A DNA stretch of 64,000 nucleotides from positions 1,674,001 to 1,738,000 of the forward strand of contig NZ_LT896716.1 in assembly GCF_900187405.1 (NCBI RefSeq), read 5' to 3'. Under the pieces are notes generated by a model, which ran no database searches, was not told the DNA's origin, and worked only from the letters and a program-made list of their open reading frames with translations. Position 1 is the first letter of the stretch; the number at the start of each line of letters is the position of its first letter. Source of the stretch: Geobacter sp. DSM 9736. Lineage in GTDB: Bacteria; Desulfobacterota; Desulfuromonadia; Geobacterales; Geobacteraceae. Of the stretch, positions 31,676 through 40,543 are shown piece after piece. Position numbers and translations under genes: made by a program.

Positions 31676-32371
31676 CTAGTTGATGCCCCAGCCGACACCG
31701 ATGGGGATCGGAATGTTCCTGCGAAGGTATTGGTCCACCCAAACGTTCACGTTGGCAATTTTCGAGCGGGGAACGACGACGATATCATGAGGCAGAAGAG
31801 TGATATCCTGGCCATGATCGGTACCTTCTATGGCATCTTCCAGGTTCACTATGATAGTCACAGGTTTCGACTGGCCGTTCTTCCTGATTACCAGCACTTC
31901 GTCAAGCCTCGCGGTTTCCTTCATGCCGCCCGCCTGGGAGATGGACTGGAGTACCGTCATAGGCCCCGGAAGCGGTACTACGCCGGGGCGGAAGACCTCT
32001 CCGTCCACATACACTCTCTGATCGTTGAAGGTGCGGACTATGACTGCTACTTCCGGTTGTTTCAGCTGCCCTGAGTAGGAAGTACGCAGCTTCTCCGTCA
32101 ACTGGCCCGGCGTCATCCCTGCAGCCATCAGCTCATTCACAAGCTGGAGGGAAATCCTTCCGTCCGGGCGAACGACAAGCTGCTCGTTCAGCTCAGGGTT
32201 ATAAAAGAATTTGATGTCCAGTTGGTCTCCCGGTTGAATCCGGTACTCCTCAGCAGGAGCGGCCGACCTGACCTTGGCTGCTCCTTCCGTCGAATAACGC
32301 ATGACGGAGGGTGAAGCACACGAAGTGACAAAAAACACGAGAAACAGCCAGATGAACCGTAGCCCTCTCAT
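31676..32371 (-). CDS. Wza-like polysaccharide export lipoprotein
   Basis: 231 residues. Lipoprotein signal peptide MRGLRFIWLFLVFFVTSC (lipobox VTSC), a polysaccharide export domain (YRIQPGDQLDIKFFYNPEL ... DGRISLQLVNEL) and one SLBB-type domain (VYVDGEVFRPGVVPLPGPM ... QAGG). It is short compared with E. coli Wza, like the versions in exosortase-type loci. It should form the outer-membrane exit pore or its periplasmic part. First gene of the 20-kb operon; ATG follows AGGGGAG and is about 90 bases from the predicted transcript start. Confidence 0.88.
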   Translation of the reverse strand: MRGLRFIWLFLVFFVTSCASPSVMRYSTEGAAKVRSAAPAEEYRIQPGDQLDIKFFYNPELNEQLVVRPDGRISLQLVNELMAAGMTPGQLTEKLRTSYSGQLKQPEVAVIVRTFNDQRVYVDGEVFRPGVVPLPGPMTVLQSISQAGGMKETARLDEVLVIRKNGQSKPVTIIVNLEDAIEGTDHGQDITLLPHDIVVVPRSKIANVNVWVDQYLRRNIPIPIGVGWGIN

Positions 32372-32418
32372 AAGCTCCCCTCTGCACCTGTTTTTAATAA
32401 ATGAAGCCAAAATGTCTC

Positions 32419-32442
32419 AAATAACATTCTAATTTGTTATTT
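32419..32442. promoter_or_regulatory. Inverted repeat in the AT-rich leader of the exopolysaccharide operon
   Basis: AAATAACA / TGTTATTT with 8 bases between, in a leader of very high AT content (about 32405-32465). It lies between the promoter and the first gene, so it could be an operator or an mRNA hairpin. Confidence 0.35.
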
Positions 32443-32468
32443 TTTATTAAAATATTTTATTCTTGAAA

Positions 32469-32496
32469 ATTATAGCAATGGTCAATGGGCTGTCAA
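32469..32496 (-). promoter_or_regulatory. Consensus sigma-70 promoter of the exopolysaccharide operon
   Basis: On the minus strand TTGACA, 16 bases, TATAAT: both hexamers are perfect. The start site would be near 32462, giving a leader of about 90 bases before the Wza-like gene. Confidence 0.75.
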
Positions 32497-32577
32497 GGAA
32501 GCTGGTTTTTTTTCAGGTGAATCCCCGGGGTCTATATATTTCAGGGGGGGCACAAGGTGGGATAAGAATGGTGGATT

Positions 32578-32612
32578 CAACAAAAATGCCCCTTTGCGGG
32601 GCATTTTTGTTG
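32578..32612. terminator. Bidirectional intrinsic terminator
   Basis: A 15-bp perfect stem, CAACAAAAATGCCCC / GGGGCATTTTTGTTG, with a 5-base loop and T-rich arms on both strands. It lies 20 bases beyond the stop of the lipoprotein gene and insulates the exopolysaccharide promoter. Confidence 0.9.
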
Positions 32613-32631
32613 CTGTTGCGAAATCTGCCAA

Positions 32632-34356
32632 TTAGCGCTTTGTCAGCCGTTTTGGAGCCTGAGTCAGGTTCCCCGGAACAAAGTTCTGCAAAATAGTGTC
32701 CATGGCCGTCTTGCTAAAATTATATCCACGTTCCGTGCGAGGCATGTTGGCGTATCTTACCTCCCCCTGTTTCAGCTGGCCATTGATAACGCCGAAAATC
32801 ATGTCCTCGCCCGGCTCGAGCCAATCCAATCCATATGCTTCAAGGCGCATTGACACGGGAATGCTCAGGATGAGGACGTTTTCGCTCCCTATCGTTTTCT
32901 TTGTCCACGAGCCGCTCTGCTGGAGCTTGGTCGGTCCTTGGTAGAAATCGAGAACTCCAGTCGTCCCTGTTCCAGCCAGAGCTGCACGCAGGTACCTGCC
33001 TACATATATACCCCGTTCCTGAGACGAAGCAATACCTATCAACTCATCGATGGATGCAGCAGCCCAGGGAGAAGAGTAGGTACTGCCAGACCATATCGAA
33101 TACTCGTCCTGATTAGCCGTGAAGGTCATCTTGTAGACAGCAGCACCGGGGCCGAACGTAGTGCCGGGGGTCACGGAAATCCCTTCGGGTTCGACAAATG
33201 GAGCTACCAGTTTCCCTGCGACATCTATTTTAGCAACCCGAATGATCTCTGACCGTCCGCTCTTGGTAAGGGTCCACGTTGCGGTGCCGTCAGTATTGAA
33301 CTTGAGGGTCCCGGCTGCTGCGCTGTCGTCTTCGAGAACCCAGCCGGCAGAAGTCAATGTATAGTCATCGCTTTCTTCAGTGCTCTCAACCCAGCTTCCT
33401 CCGGTGTACGTAAAAAACGATTCCGTAAGGGCGTAGCTGCCGTTTTGCTGAGCTCCTAGCTTGACAACGCCGTATTCATAGAAGGAGTTATCGTACTCTT
33501 TAAAGATCTCCATCCAGTAAAACCCTTCACCAGCAAGAGCGTCCTGGAAAGAACTGACCGTAGCTGTTGTGCTGGCCTGTGCAATCTGCTGCTGGAGTTG
33601 TGTGGCATCAGAGGTCAGCCGGGTCGTCGGAACCGCAGCAGCAGCAATGGTTGTTGCATTGAAGGTGCTATTTGTTTCTACTTCTTTGGTGATGGTCGGC
33701 AGTTGGGCCACCACTTCCTGGACAATCACTTTTATTATTGCATTCAGATCGGCTGATGGTGCCGCCACTCTTATCGCTTCTATATTGTTACCGACGGCAG
33801 TGGCCACAACTTCGGCTACCTTCTGGATCCTCGCGTACTCCTCGCTTGCGCCCTTTTTCTGCACGAAGTTATCGAACAGGCTGACGCTCGTCGAGGTTAT
33901 GCCAAGGTTGGTTTTTACCACGTTCTCCGCCTGTTCAGCTGTCATCGTGGGATTCGTCTCGATCTGGCTTTGAACGAGCGTAGTGATCGGGCTGACAAAT
34001 TCAGGTTTCCCCGCCGGAGCAGAGAGCACATACGGCTTTTCAACCGCCCCCCGCTCCTCGTCTACAGCCCCGACCGGCACCTCGACCACTATCGGATAAC
34101 TGGCAACATCGGCGCTGCTCACGGCAGTCAGAGTGTAAACCCCGCCGTCCCCCGTGGTCGCCTTAGGTTCCCCCTCGTCCCACGTCTTGTTGCCGTTCTT
34201 GTCGAGGAACACTACGGCACCTTTCAGGTAACCGTCAGCAACGACGCCGCTTACTGTCGAAGGGGAACCGGTCCCTCCCCCACATCCGGATAGCCCAAGT
34301 GCGCTAACAGCCGCTACACCCCACAACCATCTCCTCAATGCAATTCGGTGGATCAT
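32632..34356 (-). CDS. Large lipoprotein of unknown function
   Basis: 574 residues. Lipobox LSGC after a basic-hydrophobic signal (GVAAVSALGLSGCGGG). Residues about 33-80 form a surface-adhesin-like beta module with a calcium-type loop (VSGVVADGYLKGAVVFLDKN, then GNKTWDEGEPKA). A mostly helical, Thr/Ala-rich region follows (about 110-270), then a beta-rich C-terminal half with many aromatic residues. No catalytic motif is recognised. It sits alone between a terminator and a non-coding stretch; a surface or outer-membrane location is inferred. Confidence 0.75.
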   Translation of the reverse strand: MIHRIALRRWLWGVAAVSALGLSGCGGGTGSPSTVSGVVADGYLKGAVVFLDKNGNKTWDEGEPKATTGDGGVYTLTAVSSADVASYPIVVEVPVGAVDEERGAVEKPYVLSAPAGKPEFVSPITTLVQSQIETNPTMTAEQAENVVKTNLGITSTSVSLFDNFVQKKGASEEYARIQKVAEVVATAVGNNIEAIRVAAPSADLNAIIKVIVQEVVAQLPTITKEVETNSTFNATTIAAAAVPTTRLTSDATQLQQQIAQASTTATVSSFQDALAGEGFYWMEIFKEYDNSFYEYGVVKLGAQQNGSYALTESFFTYTGGSWVESTEESDDYTLTSAGWVLEDDSAAAGTLKFNTDGTATWTLTKSGRSEIIRVAKIDVAGKLVAPFVEPEGISVTPGTTFGPGAAVYKMTFTANQDEYSIWSGSTYSSPWAAASIDELIGIASSQERGIYVGRYLRAALAGTGTTGVLDFYQGPTKLQQSGSWTKKTIGSENVLILSIPVSMRLEAYGLDWLEPGEDMIFGVINGQLKQGEVRYANMPRTERGYNFSKTAMDTILQNFVPGNLTQAPKRLTKR

Positions 34357-34579
34357 CTATTCTCCCCCTTCGAGTTTTGTGACCGATATCCATCAGCATA
34401 GATAACGCGCCGAATAGGAATACAATCTTCGGTTATACGCTGGAGTATCGGCTTTATTTCTGCATGCCTTAAGCGTTTTCATGGAACCGGAGAGGATATC
34501 CGATGGGGTCAATGCTGAAGTTTCGTGGGGGAAGAGGCACGTAACAGAAAGCAGTTGAAGGGATTAAAAAGTAAATGCT

Positions 34580-35020
34580 TTAGAACCGCGCGATCAGCGC
34601 AACCCCTCCCGCGAGCACAGCAAGGTTGCATGCTGCCGAGATGCCGTGCAGCTTAGCAAACTCGCGGCGCAGCGGATGATCTTTCGATGTGGTTTCGAAG
34701 GAGGGAATGTCCTTTTTCAGCGCGGCAGCCCGGGGTTCGATGTAGAAGGCCTGGAACGCAGTGAGCGAAAGCATTACAAGGAGTAATGCCGCAGTGACGG
34801 TTAACATCCTGCCTCGTGCAATAATGGCACAGGCCAGAGCTACGACGCCGCATGCCAGACCCCAACGGAAATAGGTGGGAAACACCGCTCCGACGATCTG
34901 CCCGGCATGGTCTCGCCCGAAGGTCTTGAACAGCATTGGAGTTACCGCAAGCGTGAAGAGCGCGACACCCCCGGTCCAGAGGGCGACGGCAAGCCGGTAG
35001 ATTGTGGCAGCGACGGGCAT
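34580..35020 (-). CDS. DUF4149 membrane protein
   Basis: 146 residues with four membrane helices: IYRLAVALWTGGVALFTLAVTPMLFKTF at the start, then GLACGVVALACAII, AALLLVMLSLTAFQAFYIEPRA and a final AACNLAVLAGGVALI. The ... FYIEPRAAALKKD ... FAKLHGISAACN arrangement is that of DUF4149, related to eukaryotic TMEM205. Function unknown. ATG at 35020 follows AAGGAG with 6 bases. The 223 bp downstream of the lipoprotein gene hold nothing recognisable. Confidence 0.8.
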   Translation of the reverse strand: MPVAATIYRLAVALWTGGVALFTLAVTPMLFKTFGRDHAGQIVGAVFPTYFRWGLACGVVALACAIIARGRMLTVTAALLLVMLSLTAFQAFYIEPRAAALKKDIPSFETTSKDHPLRREFAKLHGISAACNLAVLAGGVALIARF

Positions 35021-35088
35021 ATTCGCTCCTTCCAGTAACTTGATCACTCATATTGTTGCAGCAATGTGAGGATACGCAACTCAAGTCC

Positions 35089-35919
35089 TCAATAAACGAG
35101 TGCGCCTGCCTCTTCAAGGGCGGTTTCCAGTCCTGCCAGCTTGCCTGCATCGAAGTTGAGGTAACTCATCTCCTTGAGCCGTGCTGTTTCAAGGCGTGGA
35201 TTGGGATGAAGGCTGAGGCCGATCCTGCTGGACACGGAATTGACGAGCCTTGCGATGATCAGGATGAGGTCATCCACCTCGCACTCGGCGTCATGGTGAC
35301 GCCCGACCACCTTGCAGAGGAGTGGGGGCATGCGCCAGTGCTCCATTAACTTTTCCCCTTCCTCCACATGCATCTCCTTGAAAACGTCGAGAAGAGTTTC
35401 TTCCTCCAACGCAGAACGGGCAACACCCGACCTGCTCAACTTTTCCAGAACTTTGAGCAGATAAAGCTTTCCGATATCGTGCAAAAGCCCGGCCATATAG
35501 GCCTGGTCGGCCATCCGGCTTAATCCCGCCGAGACAGCTGCCCAGCGGCAACCGACAGCACAGGCATGGCTGTGTTGCCACAGTTTGCGCATGTATCGAT
35601 TGATTGTTTCATTGTCGGAGACGTGGACGCTGGCCTGGGACGCGGTCATGGCTATGTTGGCCACCTGCTGCGCACCGAGCCGAACCACGGCTTCGTGCAT
35701 GGTTGACACCGGCTCATTTCCTCGGAATGCAGGCGAATTGGCCATACGGAGCACCTTGACGGCGATGGACTGGTCCTGATTGGCCAGATCTATAACCTCG
35801 TCAATGGTAAATTCGGTGCCGCTAAGCATGTACACGAGCTTAAGGGCGATAGGATGAAAGACCGGCAGATCTATCGGGTAGATCGACAGAATTCTGCGGA
35901 TGGCAAGTGAAACCGGCAT
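35089..35919 (-). CDS. HDOD-domain signalling protein
   Basis: 276 residues, a single HDOD domain. Landmarks: DLPVFHPIALKLVYMLSG, IDLANQDQSIAVKVLRMANSPAF, AVVRLGAQQVANIAM and AGLLHDIGKLYLLKVL, then HVEEGEKLMEHWRMP. HDOD proteins are non-enzymatic relatives of HD phosphohydrolases that act in signalling scaffolds; here an HD pair is still readable. No output domain is fused. ATG at 35919 follows AGGGGGAG. Confidence 0.85.
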   Translation of the reverse strand: MPVSLAIRRILSIYPIDLPVFHPIALKLVYMLSGTEFTIDEVIDLANQDQSIAVKVLRMANSPAFRGNEPVSTMHEAVVRLGAQQVANIAMTASQASVHVSDNETINRYMRKLWQHSHACAVGCRWAAVSAGLSRMADQAYMAGLLHDIGKLYLLKVLEKLSRSGVARSALEEETLLDVFKEMHVEEGEKLMEHWRMPPLLCKVVGRHHDAECEVDDLILIIARLVNSVSSRIGLSLHPNPRLETARLKEMSYLNFDAGKLAGLETALEEAGALVY

Positions 35920-36088
35920 ATCTCCCCCTGGGGACAACATTACATATATTCATGTGCACCGGACCTACAGGTCGGAGCATATCCATATTTTCATGAATCA
36001 TGCCACATAATAATAAAATAAAAGGTAGTAATAACAGTGGCTTGTATAGAACCAACCGGCGCCGGAGCCAAAATTTCGACTATTCATG

Positions 36089-36964
36089 TCAACTCTGCGT
36101 AACCGGAGCGAATGTATCTATAATCCAGCGGGCAATACTACGCCTCGCAGGAAGGGACTCGGGCATGTCCTCTGTACAGAACCACCGCGCCTCTTCAAGC
36201 TCCCCCGGATCGGCACGCAGATCCCCTCCGGCGTAATCGGCTACGAACCCCGCCATCAATTGGCTCGGAAAAGGCCAGCACTGGCTTCCGACATACCTGA
36301 TGTTTTCCACCTCTATCCCCGCTTCTTCCCGGACCTCGCGGCGGACACACTCCTCCAGTGATTCTCCGAAATCGACGAAGCCCGCGATGAGGCCGAACCT
36401 GCCCCTGCTCCACTCCGGCTTCCTGACGAGGAGGAACCGGCTACCGCGCCTGACGAGGACTATCACGCATGGATGAATATGCGGAAAATGCTCATGACCG
36501 CAATTTCCGCACTTGTTGCCCCAGCTTGCGCTGATTGCCTTCATGTCCGGCGAGCCGCAGCGGGAGCAATGCGCGCTGTGCCGTTGCCAGAATAGGATCT
36601 GATGAGCAAGTCCGCCTAAAGTGAGGAGCCGGTCGTCAAGCCGGTCGGCAACCGCATTGAAGGGCTCTGCAAGGTAAGGCGCAGGCACCTTGACCCGGCT
36701 CGGAAGCCTCATCACACGAACAGGTTTGCCTTCCCACTTTCCTATATAGATAGATTTCTTCTCCCCTGCGAACTCGGGAGGCAGATCGTTTTCCGGAAGC
36801 CGTAACTCCTTTCCTTCGGCCTCTACAATCAGCGCCCCACCCTGTATTACGACCCACACCCCGGGAGAGCCGGGATCAGCACTGCCGGGCAGCGCAGGAG
36901 AAAAACAATCAGTGATGACGGTGCTGTTGAAGGGCAGGTTGACTGCCGTCGGGTAGGTATTCAT
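36089..36964 (-). CDS. nudC: NAD+ diphosphatase NudC
   Basis: 291 residues. N-terminal NudC domain, then a zinc ribbon (CSRCG and CGNCG, about 132-156), then the Nudix box GFVDFGESLEECVRREVREE followed by AG, and the NADH-specific SQCWPFPSQLM (usual form SQPWPFPxS). It hydrolyses NAD(H) to NMN(H) and AMP and can remove NAD caps from RNA. All metal and substrate motifs are intact, with Cys replacing the Pro of SQPWPF. It is cytoplasmic and appears monocistronic. Confidence 0.92.
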   Translation of the reverse strand: MNTYPTAVNLPFNSTVITDCFSPALPGSADPGSPGVWVVIQGGALIVEAEGKELRLPENDLPPEFAGEKKSIYIGKWEGKPVRVMRLPSRVKVPAPYLAEPFNAVADRLDDRLLTLGGLAHQILFWQRHSAHCSRCGSPDMKAISASWGNKCGNCGHEHFPHIHPCVIVLVRRGSRFLLVRKPEWSRGRFGLIAGFVDFGESLEECVRREVREEAGIEVENIRYVGSQCWPFPSQLMAGFVADYAGGDLRADPGELEEARWFCTEDMPESLPARRSIARWIIDTFAPVTQS

Positions 36965-37023
36965 TTATTCCTCCTGTGATGTTCGAAGAATAGCCAGCTT
37001 CCTCCCCCGACGCAACAGCATCA

Positions 37024-37053
37024 AATAAAAAGGCGATCCGAAACTGGATCGCC
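37024..37053 (-). terminator. Intrinsic terminator after cheW
   Basis: GGCGATCC / GGATCGCC with 6-base loop, followed on the minus strand by TTTTTATT, 27 bases after the cheW stop. Confidence 0.88.
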
Positions 37054-37079
37054 CCTTGGTGCTAGCCCGCAGCAGCTTG

Positions 37080-37568
37080 TCAGGCTGCCATTTCCACCCC
37101 TTCAAGCATGTTCTGGGCGAAGAGTTTTTCCAGGTCGAGTATGATGAGCAGCTTATCGGTTAGCCTTCCCACCCCCTGGATGCAATCGGAATCGAATCCT
37201 TTCACAGCGTCGGGAGTCGGAGATATCTGCTCTTCTGATAGCTTGATGACCTGCGAAACCTTATCCACTATTATTCCGATGGTCACCCCATGCAGAGCAA
37301 CCACCACGATTCTTTTGCTCTGGCTGTCGATTTCGGCGCCTTCCATGAGGTGAAAGCGTTTCCTGAAATCGATTACGGGAATTACTTTTCCCCGCAGGTT
37401 GATCACTCCCTCCACGTAGTCCGGAGCGTTGGGCATAAGTGTTATCTCCACCATCCGGATGATCTCCTGCACCTTGAGAATGTCCACGCAGAATTCTTCA
37501 TTGCCGACGGTAAACCCTACCATGTGAAGAACCCCGTTCGTACCAGCTCCGATCTGTTGTACCGCCAT
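37080..37568 (-). CDS. cheW: Chemotaxis coupling protein CheW
   Basis: 162 residues. HMVGFTVGNEEFCVDILKVQEIIR and PNAPDYVEGVINLRGKVIPVIDFRKRF are the canonical CheW strands that dock to CheA and the receptor tip; DKVSQVIKLSEEQISPTPD follows. It links the methyl-accepting protein encoded just upstream to the CheA kinase, which is not in the window. The 89-bp gap to the receptor gene has no terminator, so they are probably cotranscribed. ATG at 37568 follows GGGGGT. Confidence 0.93.
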   Translation of the reverse strand: MAVQQIGAGTNGVLHMVGFTVGNEEFCVDILKVQEIIRMVEITLMPNAPDYVEGVINLRGKVIPVIDFRKRFHLMEGAEIDSQSKRIVVVALHGVTIGIIVDKVSQVIKLSEEQISPTPDAVKGFDSDCIQGVGRLTDKLLIILDLEKLFAQNMLEGVEMAA

Positions 37569-37657
37569 GTCAACCCCCTGAAAAACGTTGTTGGCTGTTT
37601 TGATAGTCACTCTTATCGGTGAACGAGACCGTGACTTTAATGTTCCAGCAAAAGACC

Positions 37658-39259
37658 CTATGCTGCAAGCTTGAACTGGTTCACCAGCTTCTGCAGGTCA
37701 TCTGCCAGATGAGCAAGCCGGGAAGCGGCATTAGCCGAGCCCTGAGCATCACGAGCCGTGTCGTTCACCACTTCGGTTATCTGCAGTATGTTGCCGCTGA
37801 TCTCACCTGCCGTGGCATTCTGCTGCTCGGCAGCCGTAGCAATCTGGTTCACCTGCATGGTTACTGAATCAATCTGGGTCAATATTTCCGAAAGAGCATC
37901 GCAGGATTTGGCTGCCTCCGATGACCCGGACTGAACCTCCGTCACCCCCTGTTCCATGGCTTCCACCGCACCCTTTGTTTCCGTCTGGATCGCCTTGATC
38001 ATTGTACTGATTTCCTTGGTTGCCCTGGTCGTCCTTTCAGCCAAGGCCCGCACCTCGTCCGCGACGACGGCGAATCCCCTGCCCTGCTCTCCTGCACGGG
38101 CTGCTTCGATTGCCGCATTGAGGGCAAGGAGATTGGTCTGGTCGGCAATGTCCTCGATGGTACCGACAATAGCGCCGATCTGATCCGATCTGCTTCCAAG
38201 TCCCTCGATGGACTTTGAGGACGTTTCCACCTGCTCCGCAATCCGTGACATCATCATCACGGTTTCCGACACGACCGCGGCTCCGGTCATGGCACATTCG
38301 TTCGCCTGTCGGGACCCTTCCGCGGCATCCGAACAGTTTCGCGCAATATCATTGCACGTTGCCGCCATCTCCTCGCTTGCCGTGGCAATGCTTCCAGCTT
38401 GCGCAGCCACGCGCTCGACCCCCGCCGCCATATGCTCTGCCGAGTGATTGAGCTCGACGGCGGCTACGGAAAGCTCACGGGCAGCGGCTATGACATTGGT
38501 CAGCGTCATGTTCATGTCGGAAAGCATCTTGTTGACAGAGTGCCCAACTTCCCCGATCTCGTCCGCCCCCTTGTCATCTACACGCACCGCTATGTTCCCC
38601 GCTGCGGCTTCCCCGATTATCATACTCATCTCTTTAAGCTTTTTGATTCTGCCGCCGAGAACCAGGCGAATCAGAAACATGGCGGCTAAGATAGCCACGA
38701 CGGCCACTACGCTTATCATCAGGACAAGATGGTTGAACGATGCCAGATAGTCACTTTTCTTTACGCCCACGAAAAGAACGCCTACGGTCCGTCCACCGGC
38801 ATCCTTTATCGGATCGTACGCAGTGAAATACGGGGTGCCAAGAATTGGAGCCTCTCCGCGATACTTCTTCCCATACTTGATCACGCTTTCGTATGCAGGC
38901 CCCTGCAGCTTCGTGCCGACAGCCCGTGTCCCGTCCGGCTTCAGAACATTCGTAGTAACGCGGGTATCCCCCATGAAGACAGTGGCAACCCCCCCAGAGA
39001 TCTCCTTTATCTTGTCGGGAAGCTCGTAATTGCCGTTCAGCACATAATCACCCGCCATCAACCTGTTATCTACGATCCGGAAATCCTTCCCCTTGTTCCT
39101 CAGCAGTTCCCAGAACATGCTCATCCGGGCTTCCTGGTCCTTGGCAGCCTCCTCCGCCACCTGTTGGCGAAATGCTGCCAGGGAAACGAACGCCGTGGCC
39201 GCGACCGTCAATACCAGCATCAGAGTGGTATAGATGGTGACCTTCATTCCGAGTTTCAT
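37658..39259 (-). CDS. Methyl-accepting chemotaxis protein with Cache sensor
   Basis: 533 residues. First transmembrane helix ([23 protein letters not shown]), a periplasmic single Cache domain (about 40-180, [17 protein letters not shown] ... [23 protein letters not shown]), second helix ([20 protein letters not shown]), HAMP, then the signalling domain with the hairpin tip [20 protein letters not shown] plus [17 protein letters not shown]. No haem motif is present in the sensor, unlike some Geobacter receptors. The ligand is unknown; this Cache type often binds small carboxylates. A sigma-28 promoter precedes it. ATG follows AAGGAGGG. Confidence 0.93.
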   Translation of the reverse strand: MKLGMKVTIYTTLMLVLTVAATAFVSLAAFRQQVAEEAAKDQEARMSMFWELLRNKGKDFRIVDNRLMAGDYVLNGNYELPDKIKEISGGVATVFMGDTRVTTNVLKPDGTRAVGTKLQGPAYESVIKYGKKYRGEAPILGTPYFTAYDPIKDAGGRTVGVLFVGVKKSDYLASFNHLVLMISVVAVVAILAAMFLIRLVLGGRIKKLKEMSMIIGEAAAGNIAVRVDDKGADEIGEVGHSVNKMLSDMNMTLTNVIAAARELSVAAVELNHSAEHMAAGVERVAAQAGSIATASEEMAATCNDIARNCSDAAEGSRQANECAMTGAAVVSETVMMMSRIAEQVETSSKSIEGLGSRSDQIGAIVGTIEDIADQTNLLALNAAIEAARAGEQGRGFAVVADEVRALAERTTRATKEISTMIKAIQTETKGAVEAMEQGVTEVQSGSSEAAKSCDALSEILTQIDSVTMQVNQIATAAEQQNATAGEISGNILQITEVVNDTARDAQGSANAASRLAHLADDLQKLVNQFKLAA

Positions 39260-39314
39260 AATCCCTCCTTCGCGCAATGCGCTCCCGGGCCATCGGCATC
39301 CGGGCCGGTTACTT

Positions 39315-39341
39315 TTTTCGGTCACTCTGTTTATAACTTTA
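39315..39341 (-). promoter_or_regulatory. Sigma-28 (FliA) promoter of the chemoreceptor-cheW operon
   Basis: Minus strand TAAAGTTA, 11 bases, ACCGAAAA; the FliA consensus is TAAAGTTT-N11-GCCGATAA, so 13 of 16 positions match. It lies 56 bases before the receptor ATG, which is appropriate for a late flagellar-class gene. Confidence 0.65.
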
Positions 39342-39514
39342 GCTGGTTTGTGCTTCCGACTTCATGCAAATACCTGAATATTTGCTCCTATCTTCTCTTT
39401 TACCCATCATGCAAACGGGAATAGGTATCATCGCCAACGAACCAATCCAAATACCTGTTGATTTCAGACAGTCTGTTTTTGTATCGTGTGAAGTCCACAC
39501 GAGGAGCAACGGCT

Positions 39515-40543
39515 ATGAAAAACAGATTACCGGCGGAATGGGAAGTTCAGGACGGCGTGCTGCTGGCATGGCCCCACGAGGAGACGGATTGGGCCGGGAT
39601 CCTGCAGGAGGTCGAGCCGGTCTTTGTGGAGCTGGTGCGGCAGATTGCGCTCACCGAACAGGTTGTATTGGCAGTGGCGGATAAATCGTATGTCGACAGG
39701 AAGCTCAGAAAGGCTGATGTCGAAATGCAGAACGTCCGCATGTACCGGGTGGCGAGCAATGACACCTGGAGCCGGGACTTCGGACCAATAACGATACGCC
39801 AAGGTGACGGAAGCTTGCGGCTGCTGGATTTCGGCTTCAACGGCTGGGGTCTGAAGTTCGCCGCATGCCACGACAACCTGATCACGAAGCGCCTCAGCCT
39901 GCTGGGAGCCTTCGGAAAAGTCCCCGTGACAGTGCCGGGAGTGGTGCTGGAGGGGGGAAGCATCGAGAGTGACGGAGCAGGAACAATCCTTACCACGGCG
40001 CAATGCCTGCTCAACGAGAACCGCAACCCTCACATGTCGCGGCTCGACGTGGAAGAACTGTTCCGGAGGCTCCTTGGCGCCGAGCAGATCCTGTGGCTCG
40101 AACATGGATACCTGGCGGGTGACGACACCGACAGCCACATCGACACCCTCGCCCGGCTCTGCCCGGAAGACACTATACTTTACGTAAAATGCGACGATCC
40201 CTCGGACGAACATTACCCAGCTCTCACAGCAATGGAAAAGGAGTTGCGGGAGTTCCGCACGCGGGACGGGGAAAGCTGGCGCCTGATACCCCTCCCCTGG
40301 CCGAAAGCCGCGTTCGACAGCGCAGGAAACAGGCTTCCGGCTACTTATGCAAACTTTCTCATCATCAACGATGCGGTTCTAGTCCCGACATACCGGGACC
40401 CGAGAGATAACGAAGCGCTCCATGCGGTTGCAGCCGCCTTTCCCGGACGCCGCATCGTGGGGATTGACTGCCTTCCCCTGATCCAGCAGCATGGTTCGCT
40501 CCATTGCGTCACCATGCAGCTTCCGAAAGGAGTATTGCCGTGA
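39515..40543 (+). CDS. aguA: Agmatine deiminase
   Basis: 342 residues of the agmatine deiminase family. LPAEWEVQDGVLLAWPHEETDW at the N-terminus, NDTWSRDFGPI and LDFGFNGWGLKF, VVLEGGSIESDGAGTILTTAQCLL and the histidine in GDDTDSHIDTLARL match the guanidine-modifying fold. The catalytic Cys is expected in the C-terminal loop HGSLHCVTMQ. It makes N-carbamoylputrescine and ammonia from agmatine. Its stop overlaps the start of aguB, so the two steps to putrescine are translationally coupled. ATG follows AGGAG by 8 bases. Confidence 0.93.
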   Translation: MKNRLPAEWEVQDGVLLAWPHEETDWAGILQEVEPVFVELVRQIALTEQVVLAVADKSYVDRKLRKADVEMQNVRMYRVASNDTWSRDFGPITIRQGDGSLRLLDFGFNGWGLKFAACHDNLITKRLSLLGAFGKVPVTVPGVVLEGGSIESDGAGTILTTAQCLLNENRNPHMSRLDVEELFRRLLGAEQILWLEHGYLAGDDTDSHIDTLARLCPEDTILYVKCDDPSDEHYPALTAMEKELREFRTRDGESWRLIPLPWPKAAFDSAGNRLPATYANFLIINDAVLVPTYRDPRDNEALHAVAAAFPGRRIVGIDCLPLIQQHGSLHCVTMQLPKGVLP

